64,000 bases of DNA, from positions 58,601,338 to 58,665,337 of the forward strand of contig CM060691.1 in NCBI GenBank assembly GCA_030686995.1, given 5' to 3'. Made by a program: the position numbers and the translations under genes. Of the stretch, positions 55,920-64,000 are shown piece by piece. The notes under the pieces are model-generated. The model searched no databases, was not told where the DNA came from, and worked only from the letters and a program-made list of their open reading frames with translations. The stretch is from Artemisia argyi. Taxonomy: Eukaryota; Streptophyta; Magnoliopsida; Asterales; Asteraceae. The first letter of the stretch is position 1; each line of letters opens with the position of its first letter.

Positions 55920-57364
55920 TGATACGTGGGAATTGCACCAGGCTTTACCTCTCGAGGGATCTCGAGAAGCTTACAACCCCCACCAGGCAGTGTACCTGAT
56001 CGTTGTAGTATAGTATAGTGACAAGTACCGGGGGATTGATCGTTCAACTCAGGAATAGTGTCGCTAGGATTAGAAAGCCTAAAAACTAGGTCTAGAGGTG
56101 AGGGATGATTCTTTTTATATTTTTATATTTTATAAAAAGCAAGTAAAAATCACTGGTTTTGGAAGAGTGGGCGGAATTAGTTGCTAGCCAACTAAACCCA
56201 AATAACAAAGATGCAATCAAAATAAAATAACAAAAATGAAAATAAAGCTAATTATACTAGTGGTGTAAACAATGATGGGGAAAATTATGTTTAATAAGGT
56301 TTCATTACTCCCTAGATATCTTTTACAGGTTGATAATTTGTTACAATTGCATTGATGACGGGTCGTATTCCTTAATACTAGTCGTAGGGCCGTGTACAAT
56401 ATTCCCTAACTCTATAGGATCCTACTTCACTCCTATGTCGAGCCGTTAGAAGCTCCTAACATGAGATCGTTAGAATTCTCCTGCGCATTAAATACAACCA
56501 AAAATCATAGTACACCTCTGATCATGTTTCTTAAGACGTTCAAGCATGTTACCAATGGAATTCTGCCAGTTTTCTTAAGCATAACATCGAATACAATCAT
56601 CCGTAACAACTATAAACAAACAATCAACCCATAATTAACATCTAGGTTTCACTACATCTAAGCAAACACACAAGAGATCTAGCCAAGCATGTTAAATTGA
56701 AGATAAGTGTAAGATATATTAAAGCAACACATAGACATATTGATTGAATTGAAAGAGTACTTATTTCAATTGAACATAAGAAGTTTCAAAGGGTAAAAAC
56801 CCTTGAAAAATCTGTGAAAATTGGACTAGGGTTTTTCTCCAAAGTTGCACCCTAAAAGTTACACACCAATGAATAAAAATTGGAAACTATATATAGATTT
56901 TACAGGGTGACGGCGTCAAGAAGAAACTTGTGACGCCGTCAACTTGCCGCCCATAATGAAATCGGATTGCCTAGATCCACTTTTGACGCCGTCATGTGTA
57001 AGGTTGCTCTGGGCCGTCACTAACATTTGGACCATGACGGCCTTGGGTGACGCCGTCATGTCCTTAGTACAAAACTTTCTGGATCATCATGTGCACCATC
57101 ATCTTCCACCTCTTGTATTACTCTTGACGCCGTCATTAAGAATCAAGTGACGCCGTCAGGTACTGTTCCCAGCAAGGAAAATTAAGACTTTGCCATTTTC
57201 TTCACTTTTATGCTCCAAAATCGTCCAAAATGCTTCTTTTTTCAGATTTCACTCCAAAAGTACCTAAAATGACAAAAGGAACAATTTAAGGCAATATTTG
57301 ATCAAATAAATTTGAATTCGGGCTTCAATGACCCCTTATAAATGGCTCATTTTTCGCCTCATCA
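55920..57364 (-). repeat. 3' LTR of a second gypsy-type element (1445 bp)
   Basis: Same family as the solo LTR at 33815-35220: TGATACGTGG...GCCTCATCA. On the right it joins a PPT and internal DNA, so it is a 3' LTR of a minus-strand element. It is inserted in the gypsy RT at 55919; left flank GCATA is the expected target duplication, whose partner must lie beyond the window. Confidence 0.95.
56887..57158 (-). promoter_or_regulatory. LTR promoter: TATA box and six TGACGCCGTCA-type palindromes
   Basis: Palindromes at 57158-57148, 57135-57125, 57058-57048, 56994-56984, 56941-56931 and 56918-56908 (the last TGACGGCGTCA), then TATATATAG at about 56895-56887. This is the arrangement seen in the other LTR copy, although intervening bases differ. 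Predicted binding by TGA/bZIP factors is inference. Confidence 0.65.
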
Positions 57365-57402
57365 AATACCCTTACACTTGAGATTTGCTTGTCCTCAAGC
57401 AA
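57365..57402 (-). promoter_or_regulatory. PPT and adjacent 9-bp stem-loop
   Basis: Minus strand AAGTGTAAGGGTATT abuts the LTR. On its other side is ATTTGCTTG-TCCT-CAAGCAAAT (plus about 57379-57400), a perfect 9-bp stem with a 4-base loop. Same order as at 19269, 19436 and 59353. Confidence 0.7.
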
Positions 57403-57967
57403 ATGCGCTTTTATTCCAATCAAAATACAATTTAGGGGTCATTTAACACTAATATAAAAGTAATTACAACAAATAATCATTCCACTAAAGACCAAATACA
57501 AGCACGGAGGTCATACACTAGCACCTCACAAATAGTGTTTAGATACTCACATCTCTCGGGTGTAATAAAGTATATATCATAATAAGGAAATAGAAAACAT
57601 CTCTCACTACCTGTCATAGCAAAATAGATTACCATAGGCTTGGGAAAGGATCAAACCTCCACTATTTGGCGTAAGCACCTAGGATAAACTATCAAAGAGG
57701 TCTTTGAAAGGGTTATAACGTTAGGTGTAGGGATATGAAATACACGGTTTTGTTGGATAAAGGCAATGTTTACTGGTGGCGAGTTAATCATCTTGGTTAA
57801 TTTCATGTACAATATGGCGTTGCTAAGCCAAGACTCGACTCGACTTAAGCTAATAAATCAAAAGTAACAAAAACATAAAACAAACATAGAATGAAACGGG
57901 ATGGTAGTCCGTATGTTTTTCTTTTCTTTTCTTTTTCTATTTTTTTTTTCTTTTTATTAATTTTTTC

Positions 57968-58007
<40 letters not shown>

Positions 58008-58570
58008 ATACACTCTTACCCTACCATCCAAAATAATACATCATTGGGAATGTGCATTCCCCTTACACTTGAATTTTTACATACTTTACAATAAACTAAT
58101 CTAATGACTCGAATCAAGATAATCAAAACACTTGGAGTACTTTTTAAGATTAACGCACATATGGGGGTAATAATTTGATGTTCTTCCCCATTACTCCATA
58201 ACACAAGTACTTTACCCATGAGTCCCAATCGTCCCAAAACAATATGTATAAGATATGACTAGACTTAGCAACCATGTAATCAATTAAATAATTAACTAAG
58301 GGTTTAAACAAATAACAATAATGCACTAAAGATGAGTGCATGCACGGAAGGCTAAGGCGATTTTGTTGCACATTTGGGTGGGTTGTAACAAATTCTTCCT
58401 TTAAGTAAGATGCTTAAAGTTAGAAACGAAAAGAAAGGCTCTGAGGGGTGTACTAGGGGTTTCGTGTACTAAAAATGAGTACAACGCTAAGGTGTGGGAA
58501 AAATTAATTGACTTTACTAGTCAATTAATATGACTTAGATGGTCAAGTAATTATGATACGGGTTTAAACA

Positions 58571-58828
58571 TGTTAGGATTAAAAGTGACGATCATTATTG
58601 AGTCAAATAGTTAGTTAAGTATATCAATGTAATAGTTAGTAAATGCTAGTTTATTTAGTTTATGTGTATTATTCATGCTTGTATAAAGTCTAAGGGCTAG
58701 TTATGTAATATGGTCAAAGATATGTGAAGCCCTAGACTACAAGTATAAATACACATGTAAGGCCTCATTTTGAGGTTGGTTCTCTTAGGTAATAACATTG
58801 TCTTTCATTTACACACACTAGGAGATCT

Positions 58829-58882
<54 letters not shown>

Positions 58883-58947
58883 ACTTACTTTCTCTCTCTA
58901 GATCTAGCCTAGATTCACAAGTGATAAGGTTGTTCTACGGTCCTACA
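58571..58947 (+). mobile_element. Copia solo LTR (377 bp), duplication AAACA
   Basis: Starts TGTTAGGATTAAAAG and ends CGGTCCTACA, flanked by AAACA at 58566-58570 and 58948-58952. No PBS or PPT is attached. Ends closely resemble the LTR at 59435-59853 (TGTTAGCATT...GGTCCTACA), so same or sister family. It contains a (CT)n tract at 58833-58876. Confidence 0.9.
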
Positions 58948-59352
58948 AAACACAAGGGTGATCCTAATGCCTCTTATCATGTAGTAAATCCTACTACACG
59001 AATGTAGTCTCACTAGCGGTCTCGGGATGCATCACTAACGCAAGTTTGAGAATCTAAATGCTACCGGTACACTCATAAGCACTAATAATGAATGCTTTTC
59101 CTATCAAATCTAAAGGCGAACCGCACATATTTGGGTGGAAAATTTTTCTGAATGGTACGGTTTTGTGCTAGTCATACAATTCCTATCCATGAGACGCTTG
59201 CTAAGGCTAAAGTTTCACTCCTAAATGTTGTAAAAAAATTTAAATTTGGCGCTAAAATTACACTAACAAGTATTTCTCTTAGTTTTATTACACATCTACC
59301 ATCAAACAAACAAACTCAAGTGTAATAGTATCCTATAAGGTATCATCATTTA

Positions 59353-59394
59353 TCCTCCCCTTACACTTAGGATGAACATTGTCCCCAATGTTCA
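59353..59394 (-). promoter_or_regulatory. Third-copy purine tract plus stem-loop
   Basis: Plus strand CTCCCCTTACACTTAG is followed by GAACATTG-TCCC-CAATGTTC, a perfect 8-bp stem. It lies about 2 kb from the LTR edge, as a distal companion to the PPT-adjacent module at 57365. Confidence 0.55.
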
Positions 59395-59434
59395 ATTAAA
59401 GAATGTAAAATTGAAATAGGTAAAACAATGAAAG

Positions 59435-59853
59435 TGTTAGCATTAAAAATATGTATTATGAAGTGATGGTCATTCTCATATTGTAACTTTGTGTCGATTG
59501 TTATGATTAGTAATAGTTTAGTCATTGGGCCTTGGACTTGGCAAGCTAATATGTTATATGCTATGTTTCATAAGCCTAGTTATCTTATCATGTAACCAAG
59601 TCCAAGCCCTAGCCCATAGAAAGCCCATAGGGCATCTCATGTATCTTACTATTTAAACACCTCAAAGGCTCATTTGAGGTGTGTGCTTGTGTGTGTATTT
59701 GTGTGTGTTTTCTTTGAATAAAAGCTCTCATATTTCTTATATCTCTCTCTCTATTCACGAATCATATACATCACATATAAGTCACCAAGTCACCATCTTT
59801 CTTCTTCTAATCTTCTATTGGTGTGATAAAGTTGGTTAATCTAAGGTCCTACA
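59435..59853 (+). repeat. Copia 5' LTR (419 bp)
   Basis: TGTTAGCATT...GGTCCTACA. Left flank GAAAG (59430-59434) is the expected duplication. A TATA-like TATTTAAAC lies at about 59650 and an AATAAA signal at about 59717. The right end is set by the PBS two bases later. Confidence 0.85.
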
Positions 59854-59855
59854 AG

Positions 59856-59868
59856 TGGTATCAATCGC
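59856..59868 (+). promoter_or_regulatory. Primer-binding site
   Basis: TGGTATCAATCGC follows the LTR after two bases. The first eight bases match the initiator tRNA-Met PBS; later bases deviate from TGGTATCAGAGCC. Confidence 0.75.
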
Positions 59869-60412
59869 CTAACAATGATTTAGGAGGGTTAAGAGGTTGT
59901 TTGGTTCGTATTTTTAAAGCTTTCTACACGCTTTTTCTTTAAAAAATTCTTACTTTTCTTGTTTTTCTTGGTTTTTAACACTTTTTTGATTACAAACTAG
60001 TGTTATAAACCTTACCTAACAAGAAAGTTTTAATCTTTTTGAAAATTTTTAGCTTAAAATATTCGACTTTGTTTTGTACTTGTTTTCGAGATCTTCAAAA
60101 AGTTTCATAAAAATCATCAAGTTTGCAACTTTCTACAAGTTTTGGTGTTTTTAAGCTTAGAAGTACAAGAATCTTGGATTGCAAAAGTCGTTTGGGTGTG
60201 CTTTTTGCTTATACAAAAAACTGTCCTAATTTCGAAATCACACTTTGACAAGTTTTCGAGATCACAAGAAAAGGCTCCGTTCGTGCTCACCGTTGGATAC
60301 TCGGTATTTTCTCTCTTGTATAAGAAAGAAATTACTTCGACTTTCGGGCTAAATTTCGATATTGTATAATTTCGAAATTTCTTGTGAAATTGGGTTTTCG
60401 AAAAAGTCTTAA

Positions 60413-60727
60413 TTTTCGAGAACATCAGATTTATCGAGAACTTTAGAAATTTTCGAGAACTTCAGATACTATCGAAATCTTGGAATTTATCGAGAATTTT
60501 CAATTTTTTCGAGAACTTCAGAGATTTTCGAGAACATCAGATTTATCGAGAACTTTAGAAATTTTCGAGAACTTCAGATACTATCGAGATCTTGGAATTT
60601 ATCGAGAATTTTCAATTTTTTCGAGAACTTCAGAGATTTTCGAGAACATCAGATTTATCGAGAACTTTAGAGTTTTTCGAGAACTTCAGATATTATCGAG
60701 ATCTTGGGTAAATTATCGAGAACATAG
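60413..60727 (+). repeat. 112-bp tandem repeat in the copia leader, about 2.8 copies
   Basis: TTTTCGAGAACATCAG begins copies at 60413, 60525 and 60637, an exact 112-bp period. Within each copy a shorter TTATCGAGAA/TTTTCGAGAA phrase recurs about every 20 bp. TTCGAGAA occurs eight times, each fitting TTCnnGAA, the core of a heat-shock element. It lies between PBS and gag ATG, so it is transcribed leader. Open frames through it are artefacts of the period. Confidence 0.9.
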
Positions 60728-61044
60728 CAAAGTTTCAAGAATTTTGACAAAAGTGAGGTTTTTGACGACCAAACTTCAAACGGCCATAACTTTTGAACCG
60801 TAACTCCGTTTTCGACGAATCAGCTGTCAAAACGACCGCCAGACAGAGGAGAACGACACGCTAAATGATTTATCGATTTAGGCGAAGTTTCGAGGCCTAA
60901 AAACGCTCCGAGAAGAAGTTATTAAGGTTTTAAGGTTTTCAGTCAAAATTTTCACCATAAAAACTTGCATCAACACACTCTAAAATCAACTCCTATTTCG
61001 TTGGAACGATCCAAGAATCAACTTTATCAATCTACACTTCAACA

Positions 61045-64000
61045 ATGGCAACTCAGCAAGACATTCATGCTGCCGGTGCAGAAAACCGACCTCCTATGCT
61101 TGAAAAAGGTGGATATCTCCCATGGACAAGCCGCATGCTTCGTTACATCAAAACAAAGCCTGATGGTAAATTAATGATTCAATCCATTGAAAAAGGACCA
61201 TTCCAGCCAAGACAAGTTCAAATTGAAGGCAATCCAAATACAACACCTCCTACTCAACCATTCGTGCGTGAACAAACAGAAGCAGATTACACAGAGGAAG
61301 ACAAGAAGCAGATCGCCGCAGATGATATGGCAATGCATTTAATCCAACTTGGATTACCAAGGGAGATCTTTGCTGCGGTCGACAGTTGTGAAACTGCTTA
61401 TGCTATGTGGGAACGTGTTAGAAGGATATGTCATGGAACAGAAATTGGACAACAAGACGTTGAGAACAAACTTCTTACTGAATGGGAGAACTTCACATCC
61501 ACTAAAGGTGAACAGATTGAATCATACTACACAAGGTTTTACACTTTGATGAATGAGTTAATCAGAAACAAGTTGACACCTCGAACAATTGCAACAAACA
61601 TCAAATTCATCAATAACCTTCCAGAAGAATGGGGTCGTTATGTTACAATTGTCAATCAAACAAAGGATTTACATAAGGTGAATTATGATCAACTCTATGA
61701 TTTTCTGAAGCAAAATCAAGCCGAGGCTAATGAAGTAAGGAAAGAAAGATTGGTAAAGAATCATGATCCTCTCGCATTAATTGCTACTACACCAACACCA
61801 TTACCAGTGAACACACAACAACCATCATCATCTTCCACTCACAACTACATGCAACCATCATACATTCAACAACCAACACCGGTCTACCAACAACAGTTCT
61901 ACCCACAGCAACAACAACATGTTATTCCACAACAGCAACACCAACAATTCCAAGAACCAGAATTCACTGAAAATGATGAAGCCACTGCAGCCCTGACTCA
62001 AGCGTTTGCTTTTCTGACAAAGGCATTCCAAGGACGCTATTCTACACCAACAAACAACAACCAAAGGATTTCATCGAACACTCGCAATAAGCAGATTGCT
62101 CAGCCGAGTTTCAATATGGGCAACGCAGGCCAAATGGTTGGAGTTTATGGGAATCAGCAAGGATATGCCACTGGAATTAACATGGGGAATCAGAATATGC
62201 TGAATGCAGGGAATCAGAATGCAGGAAATCAGTATGGTCAGTATGCAGGGAATAAGTTGGGTCAGTTTGTTGGAAATCAGAGGGGTCAGAATGTTGGTAA
62301 TCAGGCAATGGGTAATCAGAATAGAAATGTTGCAGCTCCAGTAGTTGGGAATATGGGAAATGTGAATCAGGGTAATCCGGTAAAGTGTTTCAACTGCCAG
62401 GGTGTAGGTCATATGGCAAGGAACTGTCCTACTAAGCCGAACAAAAGAGACTCAGCGTACTTGCAGAAAGCAGTGATGTTGGCACAAAAGGCAGAGGCAG
62501 GATTTCAGTTGAACGCAGAGGAGAATGATTTTATGGCTCTTATGGATGACATGGAAGATAGAGAGGATATCGATGCGAACTGCATATTCATGGCGAATCT
62601 TCAGGAAGCTAAGTATGACACGGATTCTGATACACTTCCTGTTTATGACACCAATGCACCATCTGAGGTATCAAACTTCAACACATGTCACAATAATGAT
62701 ATATTTGATATGTCTCCTCATGAGGAACAGCATTCTGAGAAGCTAGCACCCACTTATGATACATACCTGGACACGCCAAGTAGTAGCAATACTCCTTCAG
62801 CAACTCCAGATGTGAATCATAATGGAGGCTTCGTTTCACAACATGCTGAGAATGATGAGGAAACACGTGCTTTGTTTGAATCATTATTGAATAATTGTCG
62901 TATTGAAATTGAGAATGTGAAAAAGGTCAATCGCGATGTTAAGGCCGCGAATGTTAAATTGACCGCTGAGCTTGAGAGTTACAAAGAAAATGTTAAAGCT
63001 TTTGAATTTCATAACAAAAGATTGTCTGAATTAGAAACTGGTTATCAAAATTCCGTTTCAAGAGAAAAACAATTGCAACTCAAGTTTGACACACTTGATA
63101 TTAATTCTTTCAAAAAGATAAAATCTTTAAACGCGGAAATTTCTGATTTACAAAACCAACTTTCTAAACAAAAATCAGCTTATACCAATCTTGAAAAAGA
63201 GAGGGACGAGCTGAAAAAGGACTTTGCAAAGAAAGAAGACAAACTTTTGGCAGAAATCGTCGAGTCAGAACACATGATTGCTCACTTAGAAGAATTGGTG
63301 GTTAAGTCGGGTCAGTCAAGTCAAACAATGAAAATGATCTCAAATCAAACTAATCCGGTTTACCATACTAAACATAAAGTGGCTCTCGGTAACAACACCC
63401 CTTGTAATCTCAAGAAAGCTCAGCAAGAACAGAATGTTTTGTACAATGGTAATGTGATTTATACCAAACATGATCCTCCCGTTGTTCGGGATTCTGTGCT
63501 AACGATTGAACATGTCGAAGAGAGCATTAATAAAATGAAACAAAAGGATTTGAAACCCATTGATTACAACAAATTGAACAAACTTTCGGGAATCACTTTT
63601 GTTCCACAAAAAGAACCATCTGTGTTTTCCATAAAACGACCATTCTCAAAAATGTTTTCTAAGAAAGTAATTGTTTCCAAATCTCTTTCAAAAATGGAAC
63701 AAATTTCTTCAAACAACACTTTTAACACAAGTGAGGCTAGAGAAATTTTGGATGACGTTAAAAAGAGAATTCAAGAACTTCAAAACATCGTTGCTTCTAA
63801 AACTACAATCAATATTAACAACTGGCATTCCAGTTTTCATATTGAGCAGAAAAAAGTTTTTGAAAACGAAATTACTATCCCACTGAATAACATCAGTGCG
63901 AGGGTAATTCATTTTGAACAAGCTTTCTTAAAAGAAACGGCCGACTTTGTCAAGGACCACAAATCCCTGGTAAACGAAGCTCATGATTCTCGTGAAAACA
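61045..64000 (+). CDS. Copia Gag (Gag-Pol start), open at window end
   Basis: ATG at 61045 (MATQQDIHAAGAENRPPM) opens 985 codons without a stop to the last base. Residues 10-230 form the Gag helical domain (LEKGGYLPWTSRMLRYI, AMWERVRRICHG, YYTRFYTLMNEL, NLPEEWGRYV). Residues ~250-310 are Gln/Pro-rich. Residues ~353-444 are Asn/Gly/Gln-rich, with repeated GNQ. The zinc knuckle CFNCQGVGHMARNC is at 448-461. Residues ~613-752 have heptad-like wording (LTAELESYKENV, LNAEISDLQNQL), a probable long coiled coil. This layout resembles the large SIRE-type Gag of the minus-strand copia element, but sequences differ. The start is the first ATG in this frame after a 1.2-kb leader. Protease and later domains must lie downstream. 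Confidence 0.92.
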   Translation, partial: MATQQDIHAAGAENRPPMLEKGGYLPWTSRMLRYIKTKPDGKLMIQSIEKGPFQPRQVQIEGNPNTTPPTQPFVREQTEADYTEEDKKQIAADDMAMHLIQLGLPREIFAAVDSCETAYAMWERVRRICHGTEIGQQDVENKLLTEWENFTSTKGEQIESYYTRFYTLMNELIRNKLTPRTIATNIKFINNLPEEWGRYVTIVNQTKDLHKVNYDQLYDFLKQNQAEANEVRKERLVKNHDPLALIATTPTPLPVNTQQPSSSSTHNYMQPSYIQQPTPVYQQQFYPQQQQHVIPQQQHQQFQEPEFTENDEATAALTQAFAFLTKAFQGRYSTPTNNNQRISSNTRNKQIAQPSFNMGNAGQMVGVYGNQQGYATGINMGNQNMLNAGNQNAGNQYGQYAGNKLGQFVGNQRGQNVGNQAMGNQNRNVAAPVVGNMGNVNQGNPVKCFNCQGVGHMARNCPTKPNKRDSAYLQKAVMLAQKAEAGFQLNAEENDFMALMDDMEDREDIDANCIFMANLQEAKYDTDSDTLPVYDTNAPSEVSNFNTCHNNDIFDMSPHEEQHSEKLAPTYDTYLDTPSSSNTPSATPDVNHNGGFVSQHAENDEETRALFESLLNNCRIEIENVKKVNRDVKAANVKLTAELESYKENVKAFEFHNKRLSELETGYQNSVSREKQLQLKFDTLDINSFKKIKSLNAEISDLQNQLSKQKSAYTNLEKERDELKKDFAKKEDKLLAEIVESEHMIAHLEELVVKSGQSSQTMKMISNQTNPVYHTKHKVALGNNTPCNLKKAQQEQNVLYNGNVIYTKHDPPVVRDSVLTIEHVEESINKMKQKDLKPIDYNKLNKLSGITFVPQKEPSVFSIKRPFSKMFSKKVIVSKSLSKMEQISSNNTFNTSEAREILDDVKKRIQELQNIVASKTTININNWHSSFHIEQKKVFENEITIPLNNISARVIHFEQAFLKETADFVKDHKSLVNEAHDSREN

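Larger units (their letters stand above)
57365..59434 (-). mobile_element. Internal 3' non-coding region of the second gypsy-type element
   Basis: No ORF of note. It includes a long T-rich stretch (57918-58005) and two purine-tract/hairpin modules (57365 and 59353). It is interrupted by a copia solo LTR (58571-58947) and ends where a copia element begins at 59435. The rest of this element is presumably beyond that insertion, outside the window. Confidence 0.65.
59435..64000 (+). mobile_element. Young-looking Ty1/copia element, 5' part
   Basis: 5' LTR (59435-59853), PBS, repeat-rich leader and a long intact Gag frame running off the window end. Protease, integrase, RT and 3' LTR are outside. 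The absence of stops over 985 codons contrasts with every other element here and suggests a recent insertion. Confidence 0.9.

Noticed and set aside
58003..58012. GCATA after the long T-run as the right duplication of the LTR at 55920
   Set aside because: The PPT and internal region continue directly from the LTR, and no LTR end precedes this GCATA, so it is a chance match.
60480..60803. 107-codon frame with repeated IENF/FRELQ words
   Set aside because: The repetition mirrors the 112-bp leader repeat; it lies upstream of the real Gag ATG and has no known domain.

Overview
The window is nuclear DNA of a flowering plant, most likely a eudicot of the daisy family (Asteraceae). The evidence is its AT-rich, intron-bearing character, many (TA)n tracts, several LTR retrotransposons, and two retrotransposon accessory ORFs (a post-pol ORF in a Ty1/copia element and an env-like ORF in a Ty3/gypsy-type element) that, from memory, resemble ones common in Asteraceae assemblies. 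That placement is recall, not a search. I see no intact host gene. Essentially everything is mobile DNA or host-gene debris carried by it.

Layout. 1-10107 (+ strand): two Helitron-type 3' ends (CTAG after a GC hairpin, at 1063 and 10107). Between them lie intron-containing fragments of unrelated plant genes: an auxin response factor, a poly(A)-binding protein, a C2H2 zinc-finger protein and an FTSH12-like AAA protein. 10362-24914 (- strand): a second mosaic, flanked by (TA)n tracts, with fragments of a CBS/PB1 protein, a SEN1/MAA3-like helicase, a 3-hydroxybutyryl-CoA dehydrogenase and several unrecognised pieces, plus a short ATGCACTAA-type repeat. It is split by an LTR element at 14563-22496 (perfect 5-bp target duplication TAAGT) that has one 4.1-kb LTR, one truncated LTR and only an env-like ORF inside. 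25051-30800 (+): kinesin-14 and CYP89-like P450 fragments and a ~152-bp tandem repeat.

30879-45435 (- strand): a decayed SIRE-like Ty1/copia element (LTR, PBS, gag, protease, integrase, reverse transcriptase, RNase H, large accessory ORF, PPT, LTR). A second, truncated gag follows the left LTR, giving an LTR-body-LTR-partial body tandem. A solo LTR with duplication TGGCT interrupts the accessory ORF.

46788-64000: a nested stack. A Helitron-like 5' end begins a segment with importin-alpha debris and a Mutator-type MITE (9-bp duplication). A Ty3/gypsy chromovirus-like element sits beside it (3' LTR 50445-53616, pol 3' half). Its reverse transcriptase is cut by a second gypsy-type element (3' LTR 55920-57364, same family as the solo LTR at 33815). 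That element is cut in turn by a copia solo LTR (duplication AAACA) and by a young-looking copia element starting at 59435, whose Gag frame is open from 61045 to the window edge.

The most interesting signals are the gene-fragment mosaics, clustered TGACGCCGTCA palindromes beside the TATA box in one LTR family, a recurrent hairpin next to purine-tract motifs upstream of gypsy 3' LTRs, a 112-bp leader repeat with eight TTCGAGAA (TTCnnGAA, heat-shock-element-like) sites in the young copia element, and a possible internal promoter for the copia accessory ORF.
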